From positions 248,001 through 312,000 of the forward strand of contig JAQGEQ010000110.1 of the NCBI GenBank assembly GCA_034620365.1: a stretch of 64,000 nucleotides of DNA, given 5' to 3'. Positions 39,171 through 50,900 of the stretch are shown here, piece by piece. How positions within the stretch are numbered: position 1 is the stretch's first letter; every line of letters starts with the position of its first letter. The translations under genes and the position numbers were made by a program. Source of the DNA: Pegea sp. RAD2-039 (Eukaryota > Chordata > Thaliacea > Salpida > Salpidae). The notes beneath the pieces were generated by a model. That model was given only the letters and a program-made list of their open reading frames with translations. It did not search any database and was not told the DNA's origin.

Positions 39171-40181
39171 ATGACAAATAATAGTTGTAAGCGTATAGCA
39201 GTCGTCGGTGGAGGAATAATTGGTCTATCCACAGCTTATAAGCTGCTATCTGAAAATTCCAACATCGAGTTAAGTGTTTTTTCGGACAAGTCATCTCCGG
39301 ACACAACAGGAGATATTGCTGCTGGTTGGATTTACACTTCAAAAATAAAAGGAAGTGAAGAAGAAACCAAGAGATGGTTTGATGAAACTTGCAAACATCT
39401 TTCTTCACTATACAAATCTTACGATTCGCTTGAAACAGGTATTTCCCCGATTTCTGGATTTTTATTCGATACTCCCGACACTGATTTGGAAGTTTGTGGC
39501 GAATTAGTTCGAGAAGCGACGAATGTTGAATGTGAAATGTTCCTGCCATTTGATTGGACGAAAAAATATAAATCAGTTCATTTTATGACAACTTGGAGTT
39601 GTAAATGTATGTTTTATTTACCCTGGTTAACAAAAAAGATCAAAGATCTTGGAGGAAAGGTCATCCAGAAGCACATCGATAGCTTCAGTGATCTGCCTGA
39701 CTTTGATATCATTATCAACTGTACAGGGCTCGGAGCACAATCCCTTGCTTCTGATGATCAGATTTATCCGATCAAGGGTCAAGTATTTTGTGTTGAGGCT
39801 CCATGGATTAAACACTTCTATAGATTCTCTGATACTTTCTATATCCATCTCAGAATGAATGACGTCATAATAGGAGGGACACGCGATAAGAACAACTACG
39901 ATACAAATCCAGATGATAAGGAGAGTAAACGAATCTGGGAGCAATGTTGTGAGGTCTTTCCAAGCTTACAGAATGCAAAGATACTTTCTGAAAGAGCTGG
40001 TTTACGTCCTACCAGACAACCAGTAAGATTAGAAGTGGTTTCTGGTCTTAAACCTGATCAATATATCATTCATAATTACGGACATGGTGCGTCAGGGGTT
40101 ACTTTACATTGGGGATGTGCCAATGATGTCAACAAGTTGGTTCAGAGTTTGATTGGTTCAAAAAAGAACTCGAAATTGTGA
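39171..40181 (+). CDS. DDO: D-aspartate/D-amino-acid oxidase, copy 1
   Basis: 336 aa from the ATG at 39171, intronless. A FAD flavoenzyme that oxidatively deaminates D-amino acids in peroxisomes. The dinucleotide-binding motif is near the N-terminus (RIAVVGGGIIGLSTAYKLL), followed by DTTGDIAAGWI. Further conserved blocks are VVIINCTGLGAQSLA-like sequence, YPIKGQVFCVEAPWIKHF, GGTRDKNNYDTNP, ERAGLRPTRQPVRLE and YIIHNYGHGASGVTLHWG. The protein ends in SKL, a type 1 peroxisomal targeting signal. Arg of LRPTRQPVRLE is the candidate carboxylate ligand. Whether the substrate is acidic (DDO) or neutral (DAAO) is undecided. It is almost identical to the copy at 42173 except for one block at 39822-39873. 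AATAAA at 40212. Confidence 0.9.
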   Translation: MTNNSCKRIAVVGGGIIGLSTAYKLLSENSNIELSVFSDKSSPDTTGDIAAGWIYTSKIKGSEEETKRWFDETCKHLSSLYKSYDSLETGISPISGFLFDTPDTDLEVCGELVREATNVECEMFLPFDWTKKYKSVHFMTTWSCKCMFYLPWLTKKIKDLGGKVIQKHIDSFSDLPDFDIIINCTGLGAQSLASDDQIYPIKGQVFCVEAPWIKHFYRFSDTFYIHLRMNDVIIGGTRDKNNYDTNPDDKESKRIWEQCCEVFPSLQNAKILSERAGLRPTRQPVRLEVVSGLKPDQYIIHNYGHGASGVTLHWGCANDVNKLVQSLIGSKKNSKL

Positions 40182-42172
40182 TGAGATTTATTTTATTTAT
40201 TCATTTATTACAATAAACGCGAAGGTGGCTGAAAAGAGCACCTCTTTCTAGCACACATTCTCACAAATTATATTATATATAATTGATATACAAAGAAAGA
40301 AAAAGATGCAACACATGGCATTTCAGTAGTCCCTATGCATTATAACAATGAATAACTACATTATTTAATTTCAAACGAGATTCATTAAACTGTTATCAGC
40401 TTTGGGGTTAATTCTGATACTTTACGATCAATTGACCTTCAACTTTTAGTTTCTTTCAGTTTATTTGATGTTTTAAATATTTTTCTTTTAAAATGTAAAC
40501 ATGTAATTTATCTGAAATACGAGCTTTTGTGTAAGCTGAACACTTTTGAAATAAAATACTGTGATGCTAGAATTTTGATATCAATTATTAACTTTTTCAT
40601 AGTATTTATAGACAACTTATAGCTAGAAAATTATTGTTATATGTTTGAGCTGGCTGAATAAATACTTCATTTAAGGAAAGAGTTTTTTGATTTGCTAGAA
40701 AGATGTTTGTATTAAAAATAGTTTATTTAATTTCAAAACTGAAAAGAACAAAATATTCTTTTCCTCAATTAGTCGCTTCTCTTTTTGTAAGTGTCAGTAA
40801 AATATTCAGATAAACATCACTGAAATTCAATGATTTTGTAAAACATTTTGAAGTTTACTTTAAAAGCTCAGTAAATTTTAAACTTAATTATTTTGATTAT
40901 TCTTCTAGAAATAATTTCTTCAGAATAGTCTTTTGAATGACAAAATAGATATTTTGTTATACTAAGTACTCAATTTTATTTTAAACTTAGTTTGTATAAT
41001 CTAAATCAATGTTAAATCAGTACCAGGAGAAAAAAAAACTTCTTAGGTGTAATAATCAATTTTACAATTGAGCTTATACCATTAATTGACCTAATCGACC
41101 AGAGTTTACAACTCTCAAAGTCAAACCACGTTCTATATTGTGATATTGACAAGCTTCCGATGAATCATCTGGTCTCTACAAGTAAGTTTTTTGGTTGCAG
41201 CGTCTAACGTAATATATATCTTAATGTAAGTTCATATTCTTCTATAAAAAAGACTTATGATACTTCTGGTGAATATTTCCAAAAATCACTAGAATAAGTC
41301 ATCAAAATATAAGCAATCTATTTTTGTATTTTCAGTCAACCATTTACAGCTTTAACAACTTTTATGTTTTGTTACTACATCAAGTTTAAATCTTCTACAT
41401 TCACTGTTGAAAAAATGAATAAACTAAGAAAAGTGTAAAATATTAATTTAAACCAAAGAAAAGGACTTTTACAAGATACCTTTTTAAGCATGCTTTAGTT
41501 GGTATGTTGGCCTCTATTATATATGTGCAACGAAAATGTTTTGATTGAAGATTGATGTCAAGTAGATATGGGCATAAGATGGCAGTATTAGTCAGTTAGA
41601 ATTTGCTCTGTATTTGCTGTGGCTTTATGTTTGATGTCACTGACAAATAATTTTTTTAGTAACCGATAGATGACGAAAAAAATATTTTGTAAAAATTATT
41701 TACTGATAATCTTTTTAGATAAATGTGATCACTTTTTTTAAATGATATTGCTAGGAAAAACATCAACCTATTTTAAACAGGAAATAATACCTTTACCTAC
41801 CCAACCTTATCACCTAAAAGTATCTAACTTGACTGTTACAAGCTTTAATATTTTGTAAGTTTTCAAATTAATAATTAAACCTAAAAACCGATTTGTATTT
41901 AGTTCAACAAAATGAAATAAATTCTGTTTAAGAAATTACATTTTCAAATGGTTTTATTTCTTAATTCATAAAAAAGTTCTTTTTCAGCATAAAGAAATAA
42001 AAACAACGAAGAAAGCGATTAAAGAGATGTAAAAGATATAATTATACTTTCGAAAGATTTTAAGAAATAAAATTTCACATCTCAGAACATCCTTTTATCT
42101 TTTTTGTTAACATTTTACAGATTCAGGATTTGCATTAACTAAGATATTATTTAAAGATATCAAAGTACTCTA
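40182..42172. other. Spacer between the two oxidase genes
   Basis: 2 kb of AT-rich DNA unrelated to the flank upstream of copy 1 or downstream of copy 2. The duplication is thus visible only in the coding region. No gene seen. An acceptor (ACATTTTACAG) ends at 42120. Confidence 0.55.
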
Positions 42173-43195
42173 ATGAATCAAATTATGGCGACTAATAATT
42201 GTAAGCGTATAGCAGTCGTCGGTGGAGGAATAATTGGTCTATCCACAGCTTATAAGCTGCTATCTGAAAATTCCAACATCGAGTTAAGTGTTTTTTCGGA
42301 CAAGTCATCTCCGGACACAACAGGAGATATTGCTGCTGGTTGGATTTACACTTCAAAAATAAAAGGAAGTGAAGAAGAAACCAAGAGATGGTTTGATGAA
42401 ACTTGCAAACATCTTTCTTCACTATACAAATCTTACGATTCGCTTGAAACAGGTATTTCCCCGATTTCTGGATTTTTATTCGATACTCCCGACACTGATT
42501 TGGAAGTTTGTGGCGAATTAGTTCGAGAAGCGACGAATGTTGAATGTGAAATGTTCCTGCCATTTGATTGGACGAAAAAATATGATTCAGTTCACTTTAT
42601 GACAACTTGGAGTTGTAAATGTATGTTTTATTTACCCTGGTTAACAAAAAAGATCAAAGATCTTGGAGGAAAGGTCATCCAGAAGCACATCAATAGCTTC
42701 AGTGATCTGCCTGACTTTGATATCATTATCAACTGTACAGGGCTCGGAGCACAATCCCTTGCTTCTGATGATCAGATTTATCCGATCAAGGGTCAAGTAT
42801 TTTGTGTTGAGGCTCCATGGATTAAACACTTCTATTGTTTATCTGAATGTTTTTACGTTCTTCCACGTTTGAATGACGTCATATTAGGGGGGACACGCGA
42901 TAAGAACAACTACAATACAAATCCAGATGATAAGGAGAGTAAACGAATCTGGGAGCAATGTTGTGAGGTCTTTCCAAGCTTACAGAATGCAAAGATACTT
43001 TCTGAAAGAGCTGGTTTACGTCCTACCAGACAACCAGTAAGATTAGAAGTGGTTTCTGGTCTTAAACCTGATCAATATATCATTCATAATTACGGACATG
43101 GTGCGTCAGGGGTTACTTTACATTGGGGATGTGCCAATGATGTCAACAAGTTGGTTCAGAGTTTGATTGGTTCAAAAAAGAACTCGAAGTTGTGA
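42173..43195 (+). CDS. DDO: D-aspartate/D-amino-acid oxidase, copy 2
   Basis: 340 aa from the ATG at 42173 (336 from 42185, the position matching copy 1). Same FAD motif, same C-terminal SKL and the same conserved blocks as copy 1. The amino-acid differences outside the N-terminus are few (K/D at KKYKSV versus KKYDSV; HID versus HIN; NYD versus NYN). The exception is the segment after IKHFY, which reads CLSECFYVLPRLNDVILGG here and RFSDTFYIHLRMNDVIIGG in copy 1. By alignment to mammalian DAAO this segment carries the active-site tyrosine (the Y in FYI/FYV) and borders the lid loop. Homology stops within about 10 nt of both ends of the coding region. AATAAA at 43353. Confidence 0.9.
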   Translation: MNQIMATNNCKRIAVVGGGIIGLSTAYKLLSENSNIELSVFSDKSSPDTTGDIAAGWIYTSKIKGSEEETKRWFDETCKHLSSLYKSYDSLETGISPISGFLFDTPDTDLEVCGELVREATNVECEMFLPFDWTKKYDSVHFMTTWSCKCMFYLPWLTKKIKDLGGKVIQKHINSFSDLPDFDIIINCTGLGAQSLASDDQIYPIKGQVFCVEAPWIKHFYCLSECFYVLPRLNDVILGGTRDKNNYNTNPDDKESKRIWEQCCEVFPSLQNAKILSERAGLRPTRQPVRLEVVSGLKPDQYIIHNYGHGASGVTLHWGCANDVNKLVQSLIGSKKNSKL

Positions 43196-45892
43196 TGAGA
43201 TTTTCATTAAGTGAAATTTGTTCATGAAATTTATATCAGTTTTGCAGTTTGCTTCTAAATTTTAAACATTTCCTTGAATAATTTTGTTTCTGATGTTTAA
43301 TCTTTCATTTCGAAATTTAATGATTCTTTAATCGTTTGATTACTTTACTGCAAATAAAAATAAACGAAAATTTAAAAGAGCATTATCACCTTATCCATTT
43401 GACTTAGAAATATTTCCATTACCTTAAATTTTTATTCAGTGTCTACTATTATAAGTAATTTATATTTTAAAACTATTTAGAAGTATATATTTGTTGTTTA
43501 ATGATGTAATTTAGTAAAAAAAAAGACATGATAGAAGATCTGATAAAAATAAACTTTGTTTACGATCATGTCAGGGTATTCTAATAAATGTTTTGAAAAT
43601 AAACAGTTGTTAAAGATAGCAATTGCTAAAAGTGGATTAGACTACCTTTATGCAGTTTAAGGGGAAAACGAGTTCGCATGCGCAATAGAAAGACTGATTT
43701 CTGATTGACTTGGAACCGTTTGTGTTTTTAATTTGGCTCAAATCTCAATGAATAAAAACTTAAGTTAAGACTTGATCTTTCATCACTTTAATTAATTTCA
43801 TCGATACTTTGCAACGTAGCAGGTAATGACAAACATAACTTGAATACTATGACAGTTTTTGGTTGTACTTAATAAAATGTTTATTGGTCCCAATGTTTAT
43901 TAGTTCCAACGATATTTTTGTTTTTAATATTATCTACCTTTCGAACTTTATGTTCTATTTTCAAAACTTATATTCCTCTTGTTTTCATTTTTGATACTTT
44001 TCAAAATGAAAGACGGTACCTACTTATTTACGATAACTGTATAGAAATAATATACAACTAAATATTCGAGAAAACTCTATTTATGGTCATTATTTATTTA
44101 AGGCTTGGCTGCAAGTAATAAATAAACAGCTCTTATAGCAAACACAAAACGACTGTAGGTTTAGAGAAAGAAAAAGTTTACAAAAAAAGTACCAAAAAAA
44201 GAAAAAGTAGGAACATTGTAAAGACAAGTATAGCAAAGATAGGAGTACAAAATAATATAAATCAAGAGAGCAAATGAAGAAAATGGGAGATTTACTTGTC
44301 AACAAAATTACTCGATCATACTTTTTAAACTAATTTTTACAAGAGATAATATGTGTTAAGATTTTTCAAACTTTAAAAATCCCGGAAAGCCTTTCATTTA
44401 ATACATTACAGAATCTTTTAAGTAATTAAAGCTTGTTAACTTACAGTATGATCATTTCTTATTGAGCAAACCTTCTTATCCTGTTTAGACTGTTCTTATC
44501 TAGTTTGTTTTATAACTTCTCATCAAAAGCACTTTCCAAACATTTTTTTATTACAAATTGTTTCGTATTTTTCTTATAAGTTTTATTTTTTTATTAACAA
44601 TCTTTTTCATGAGAGTATTATTTTAGAAACTGTGATAAAGTTGAGATTACATTTGATAGATTGAAACTGAATCATTATAGAATGTTAATGATATGACATT
44701 TGACAAGATGTAGTATAAATAAGCAGTGACTTAATGATTAATTAAGCGATTCTAAGATTAAAGCTGAGCAAAAATAAAATTTAGTTTTGATTTAGCACCT
44801 AGCATTTTCATAAAGCTAGACTAACATTTCTATCTCAAATGTTATAGAAAAAATAATGACAACGCATATCAATGTAAAGTTATCAAAGGAAATAAAAAAA
44901 AAATTCTAAAAAACAAAATAAAAGGAAGATGCAAAAAATTTAATTTTTTTATTTATGGCTGATTTTGGAAAAGCATCTTATTATAATTATTGCCTTTCTC
45001 TCATTGATATATTTGATCATAATAGTATCACACGCGAAACCAAAAACAACACTCTTGTAGATGTAAACTTGGGATTTCTGGTTGTTATTATTAAGTAATC
45101 TGTTGATTTAAAAATTTGCTAAAAACAAACTTTCGTTGATGTTAAAGAGCAAATCAGCTAATTTCATAATTTTCTTTCCCAACTTTGTAGTATTTTGTTG
45201 ATAAAAATGCAATCTGATATCTAGTTTGCATTCTATCTATATATATTATCACCTTTCATATCATTTTTCACTAAACAAAATTTGTAAAATGAAGAAAATT
45301 TATTATTTTGAGCTTCAGATAATAATTTTTGAAAATGTTGATATTGTTTCAAGTAATTCACAGTAATGACTAATAGTTTTTACATCAATATTTGAATTTT
45401 TTTGATCTGTTATTCAGATGTTAAATATTTCTTTACTATTAACTATTATATAAAAATAATTGTTTATAATTTTAGCAAACTTCTGTAAAAAAAGTATGTT
45501 ACTTAAGTAACTTTGGTAAAAACTTCAAACATTTTACTGATTTTCTTTAAATTATTTTTGACATTATTTTTTATTTAATTTCTTTTTATTGAAATCATCA
45601 TAATTTTCAAAAGTTGTTTTTATCAAATTGATGTTTTTATTTCTAATAATATTGATGACAATTTTTATCAATTATAATTATTTATTGTATATTTTTATTT
45701 ATTTCTCAGTTGAAAAGTTAGATTTAAATTGTGAAGTATCAATTTATATTATGTTTGTTTACTACTTTTCTTTATTTGTTTTGTTAGTTTCTCTTAAATG
45801 ACATTTGATATTTATCAATACTACTTTTTAATTTCTTATATCTTTTGATTTAGAAACAATCAAAATTAAGCTTTCAACTTTGGATTAAAATC
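43196..45892. other. Intergenic region between oxidase copy 2 and DCP2
   Basis: 2.7 kb, AT-rich, with no supported gene. An NRF1-like word (TTCGCATGCGCAAT) occurs at 43672-43685 in otherwise featureless sequence. An acceptor (TTTTGATTTAG, ending 45853) lies 39 nt before the DCP2 start codon. Confidence 0.5.
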
Positions 45893-47813
45893 ATGAAAAG
45901 TAAGTTTTGTTGATATTATTTACAATTCACTTTTCAGCTATAGTAGTATTTAGTTCTGTTTACAATATATACTTATTAATAAATGTTAATAAATCATAAA
46001 ACTTAAATAGATATATGTTTAAATAAAAAAGAACTTAATAGATAATTAGAATATTTTCATATTTAAAATAATTAATTATATTATAATTTTCAACTAAACC
46101 TTTAGCATTTATTCCATATAAATTTCTCAATATCTAAAAAATAGTTGATTATTTTCAATGAGGTACATCAAGTTTACCTGAAATAATATAAAACATTTTT
46201 GGTCTACTTTTAAACAATATTTTTATTTTTTATAATGGAAGACATCAAAAGTTATTAAGCTATCCAAAGTTTTCAAAACTTAGTTTTTTTTTAAATCTGT
46301 GATATTATAAATATCACGTAATTTATTTTCTGAAAATGAAGCCAACATTGAAAATGAAGATTTTCTTATGATTTAAATATTATAAATTATAAAAAAGCCA
46401 TATTTCAGATTGAAATATCTTTGTTAAATTCATATCAAGTACTTCAATGTAAATATTTCAATTTATTTTTTTTTAGATGAAGTTGCTTTTTATGATGCAC
46501 TTGATGATTTGTGTAGTCGCTTTCTTATCAACCTTCCTGCCCGTTCGAAAAGAAATATGATTAGACTTGGTTTCGAGATAGAGTTAGCTCATTGGTATTA
46601 CCTTGATTGCTATAGAAGTCTTCATCCAGAGTGGCCAATGTATAAGATTAAAGATTTTATGCTTCTGATGTTTTCAAGGTATGATTTTTTAATTAAACCT
46701 AAAAGCCAAGATGTCCAAGCTATATATTCAAAGTAAGTTAGATTTTAATAAAATGATTCTTTTAATAAAAAAATCTGTTTCAGCTGGGTTGCTCATAAGC
46801 GGACGGTTCCAACTTATGGAGCAATCCTTATTGATCCTACTTATAGTAAAGTGCTTTTAGTACAAGGCAATTCTGGTTGGAGTTGGGGATTTCCCAAAGG
46901 TAAGAGAAACGAGGGTGAAATGGCTGAAGAGTCAGCTATTCGTGAAGTTAAAGAAGAAACTGGATTTGATATAAAAAGTCGATTAGTCTCTGAACATTAT
47001 CAGGAAATAGACCTGAACGGGCAAATTAATCGACTTTTTTACATCTGTAACGTACCTCTTGATACCAAATTTGTAGCTGAGTGTCCACAAGAGATTACTG
47101 GTATGAAGTGGTTTCCAGCTGATCGTTTACCTGAGAGAAAGAGTGAATCAAAGATGATGATCGACGGGAAGATGCAGACTTTTTTTATGGTCGTGCCCTT
47201 TGCTAAAAATCTCAAAAAATTTATTCACAACTGCAAAACGAATAAAATCTTTCATGCGCCCAAAAAGACACACAAAATCACCCCGAAGATTCACAGAAGT
47301 CCTCAAATGCCTCATACATCCCAAAAAATGACTAAAATTCTTCGGACTTTTCATAAATCCGATAAATCGCCTCAAACATCCTACAAACCTCAGAAGCCTC
47401 AAATTGCAAGCTCTTCGAAGAAATCACCTGTGACGTCACAAGGCTCTTTGAAGAAATCACCTGTGACGTCACAAGGGTCTTCGAAGAGAATCGCCGATAT
47501 CTTGAAGACGAAGAATCTTAAAAATCCGCCCAAGCCGAAGTTCTTGCCGAGTCCCAATAAAGCGATCGTGACGTCATCACCAACTACAAAAAAAGTCACA
47601 GTGTTGTCATCAAAAGACCACCAGAAACCGAAATGTTTGATGACGTCACAAGCTGCTGAGATGAAACCAACATGCGATGAGGACTTGAAACTAAGTACTG
47701 GTGATCTTACGGAGTTTGAGCTACCTCCCGCGTGGCGAGACTTTAAATTCAACCGGAATTTTCTTTTCGGGAATATTCCTACTCAGTTTCAATTATCGAT
47801 AAACTTTTTTTGA
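45893..47813 (+). CDS. DCP2: mRNA-decapping enzyme 2, 3 exons
   Basis: A Nudix hydrolase that removes the m7G cap in 5'-3' mRNA decay, partnered by DCP1 in P-bodies. Exons: 45893-45899 (ATG AAA A), 46477-46732, 46784-47813, giving 430 aa (human 420). The tiny first exon ends in a strong GTAAGT donor and joins in phase to give MKNEVAFYDALDDLCSRFL. The DCP2 N-terminal regulatory domain includes FEIELAHWYYLD. The Nudix box is G(x5)E(x7)REVKEETGF, from GKRNEGE to REVKEETGFD. Box B follows. The C-terminal half is a low-complexity Lys/Ser/Pro/Thr tail with a duplicated KKSPVTSQGS unit and four TGACGTCA octamers. It ends with a short PPAWRDFKFNRNFLF motif like the human C-terminal WKNFKFD element. 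No AATAAA precedes VPS52, which starts 143 nt downstream. Confidence 0.94.
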
Positions 47814-47956
47814 GTCAATCTCGCGTTTTCGTCGCGACGTATCGACATCTTCTAACAGCTTGCGATTTAATATTTTTTAAAATCTCTAATAGAATATGAA
47901 ATTAGGTAAAATTAGATTTGTTGATAAATAGTCGAATTTGAGATCGTGAAGACACG

Positions 47957-50900
47957 ATGAACCCCGATCTTGAATCCAAAATTGAATTTGCTGATTTCGA
48001 TTTTATGGAACAAAGCAACGACGGTGAGTTGACGAGTCGTTCGCGACATCATTAATCATCAGATCTTATTTAGATGATCTCATTTCGAATCTAAATGATG
48101 ATGTAGTCAAAGAGGCTCTAAACAAGGTTGGTTGTTATGACGATAATGACGTCACTATCAACCACTCTTTTTAGGGAGTTGATCTTCGGGAGTACGCACG
48201 GAACATCAAGAAGGACTTGATCACAGTAGAAGAAGAATCAATTCATGATTGTAAGATCTTTGGTGGTTTAAGATCTCTTCTTATTTTCTTCATCTTCAGA
48301 TTTGAAGGAATGTGAGAATATCGCTCAACTACATTCTCAAATCACCGGATGTAACGTCATACTTGAGGTAAAGTGCCACTTGATGATGACGTCATCGATG
48401 CGATTTTGTCGTTGTAGAAGATGGAAGGGATGTTGTACGGATTCCAACACGCATTGAGTAGTATCAGTGCCGAGATTCAGTGTCTTCAGGAGCATTCAGT
48501 AGCGATGAATATGAAGTTGAAGAACAGACAGCTTGTAAAAAGTGAATTAAGTCAGTTGGTTGATGAGATGGTTGTTCCTGAGACGATGATCTTGTAAGAA
48601 CAACTAAATGTTGTGGTCTTGTTTGATGTGGATGTTCACAGACATATTTTGGATACTCCTGTAACTGAGAGAGCATTTTTAGAGCAACTTCATGAGTTGA
48701 ATCATAAAATCAACTTTATCAAACAACATTCTTATCATGATACAGCAGCTTGTAAGGATGTTCAAGAAGTTGTTGAGAAGTTGAAGTTTAAAGTAATCTT
48801 CATCTTCTTGTTGATCCTTCTCAATCTAATTTGATCTTTTTAGGCAATTAGTAAGATTCGAGAATATCTTATTCAGAAGATTTATTCATTTCGTAAACCG
48901 ATGAGTAATTATCATCTTAGTCAAGATTCCATGTTGAAAACTCGGTCAGTTTCTTTGACATTCATTAGATCTTCATCTAATCTTTAACTGATCTTCATCT
49001 AATCTTTAACTGATCTTCATCTAATCTTTAATTGATCTTCATGTAATCTTTAACTGATCTTTATCTAATCTTTAACTGATCTTCATCTAATCTTTAACTG
49101 ATCTTCATCTAATCTTTAACTGATCTTCATCTAATCTTTAACTGATCTTCATCTAATCTTTAACTGATCTTCATCTAATCTTTAACTGATCTTCATCTGA
49201 TCTTCATCTAATCTTTTGATCTTCATCTAATCTTTAACTGATCTTCATCTAATCTTTAACTGATCTTCATCTAATCTTTAACTGATCTTCATCTAATCTT
49301 TAACTGATCTTCATCTAATCTTTAACTGATCTTCATCTAATCTTTATCTGATCATCATCTAATCTTTATCTGATCTTTATCTGATCTTTGTCATCAGATT
49401 TTTCTATGAGTTCCTGCTTTCGACAGAACGACGAGTTGCTAAGGAAGTCCGCGACGAGTACCTAGCAACCATCAGTAAAGTCTACTTCAGTTACTTCCGC
49501 AGTTACGCGTCACGCCTTGCGCGTCTTCAGGTGCTCCTTGCCACTTGATGACGTCATCACAACTTCTTCATCCATCGCAGATAGAAACTGTAGCGACGCG
49601 CGATGACTTGATGGCAACCGAAGACGGTGTACGTCGAGGCTTTTTTTCGTCATCAAGGCAACATCTTCGCAACCGCGCGCCCGTCTTTACCCTCGATCGA
49701 CGCGACCACGTCATCAACGAAGCGCTCGAAGCTTCGGTGGTGATTGTGCCGCATGCGGCGCACAAGAGTGATAAAAAGGTTCCTTTGACGCCCCTTATGA
49801 CGTCACAACTCACTGGTGTAACGCAGTTCTCGATGGAAGAGATTTTTCGAAGCCAACAACTCGCTCTTACTGATACCTGCAGCCGCGAGTTCCATTTCCT
49901 CTCCGATTTCTTCCTCTTTACTCCCGCTACAGCGCGCGATTTCTTCCAATCAATCTTCTCCAAGACCCTCACACACTATCTGGTCGGTAGTTATGACGTC
50001 ACACACGCGCGCGTTGTAATCATCTTGTTGCTAAATAGAAAGAAGTGGAACAATGGTTGGTGGACTGCTACGATGCGTTGGGCATCTTTGTATGTATCCA
50101 TTTGGTCCGCAAGTTTAAGGTGCGCCCTTTTTACCAACCTCCATCGTCCATTTACTATTGGTTGTTATAGAAACTGATGACGTCACGAGGTGTCGATACG
50201 CTCGATCAATATTGGTGTTCACTCGAAGCAAGTTTGTGGCCGAGGTTTGAACAGATTGTCAAATATCATATCCGAAGTATTATCGATTGTAATGTTCATA
50301 ATCTCACCACCATCGACAATCGTCCTCATTACGTCAGTCCACTTGCTTCGTTTGTCGCCTGATGACGTCATTACGCGTTTACAGATCACTCGAAGATACG
50401 CGGAGTTTAGTACCGCAATCGCGCGAATTAACGACATCGATCCAAGTACACGGATCGAACATTCACTGACGGAGCTACAAACCGAAGTAAGATTCCCTAC
50501 TACTTCTCGCCCCTCTCATCTTTCGAACCCTCCTTTACAGGTCCAGAACTTTATACTTCGACTGGCAGCGTGTTTCAACGACCGCAAGCACCAGCTCGTC
50601 TTTCTCATCAACAACTACGACATGTTGCTATCCGTCATCATGGTTCGCGTCTATCGCGTTTCTAACGTCCTCTCACTTATCACTTCACAGGAACGTAGCG
50701 AAGATGCAGAAGAAGCTTCGAGCTTCCAGCAGTTGCTCAATCGTCGAACTCTTGAATTTGTTGAAGAAGTTCTCGCGCCTCACTTCGGCGGAATGATGAC
50801 TTTTGTTCGCGACTGCGAGGTAATGACGCCATAACCGCTTCGTCTACTCACGTGCTTATGACGTCATAGAGTGTGATCGAAGCGGGAAGCGTAGATCGAT

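Noticed and set aside
39151..39944. Antisense open frames over both oxidase genes
   Set aside because: They simply mirror the highly conserved sense coding sequence and have no start context or family match.
48960..49390. CRISPR-like regular array
   Set aside because: Units are contiguous without unique spacers and lie in a spliced eukaryotic intron; it is a minisatellite.
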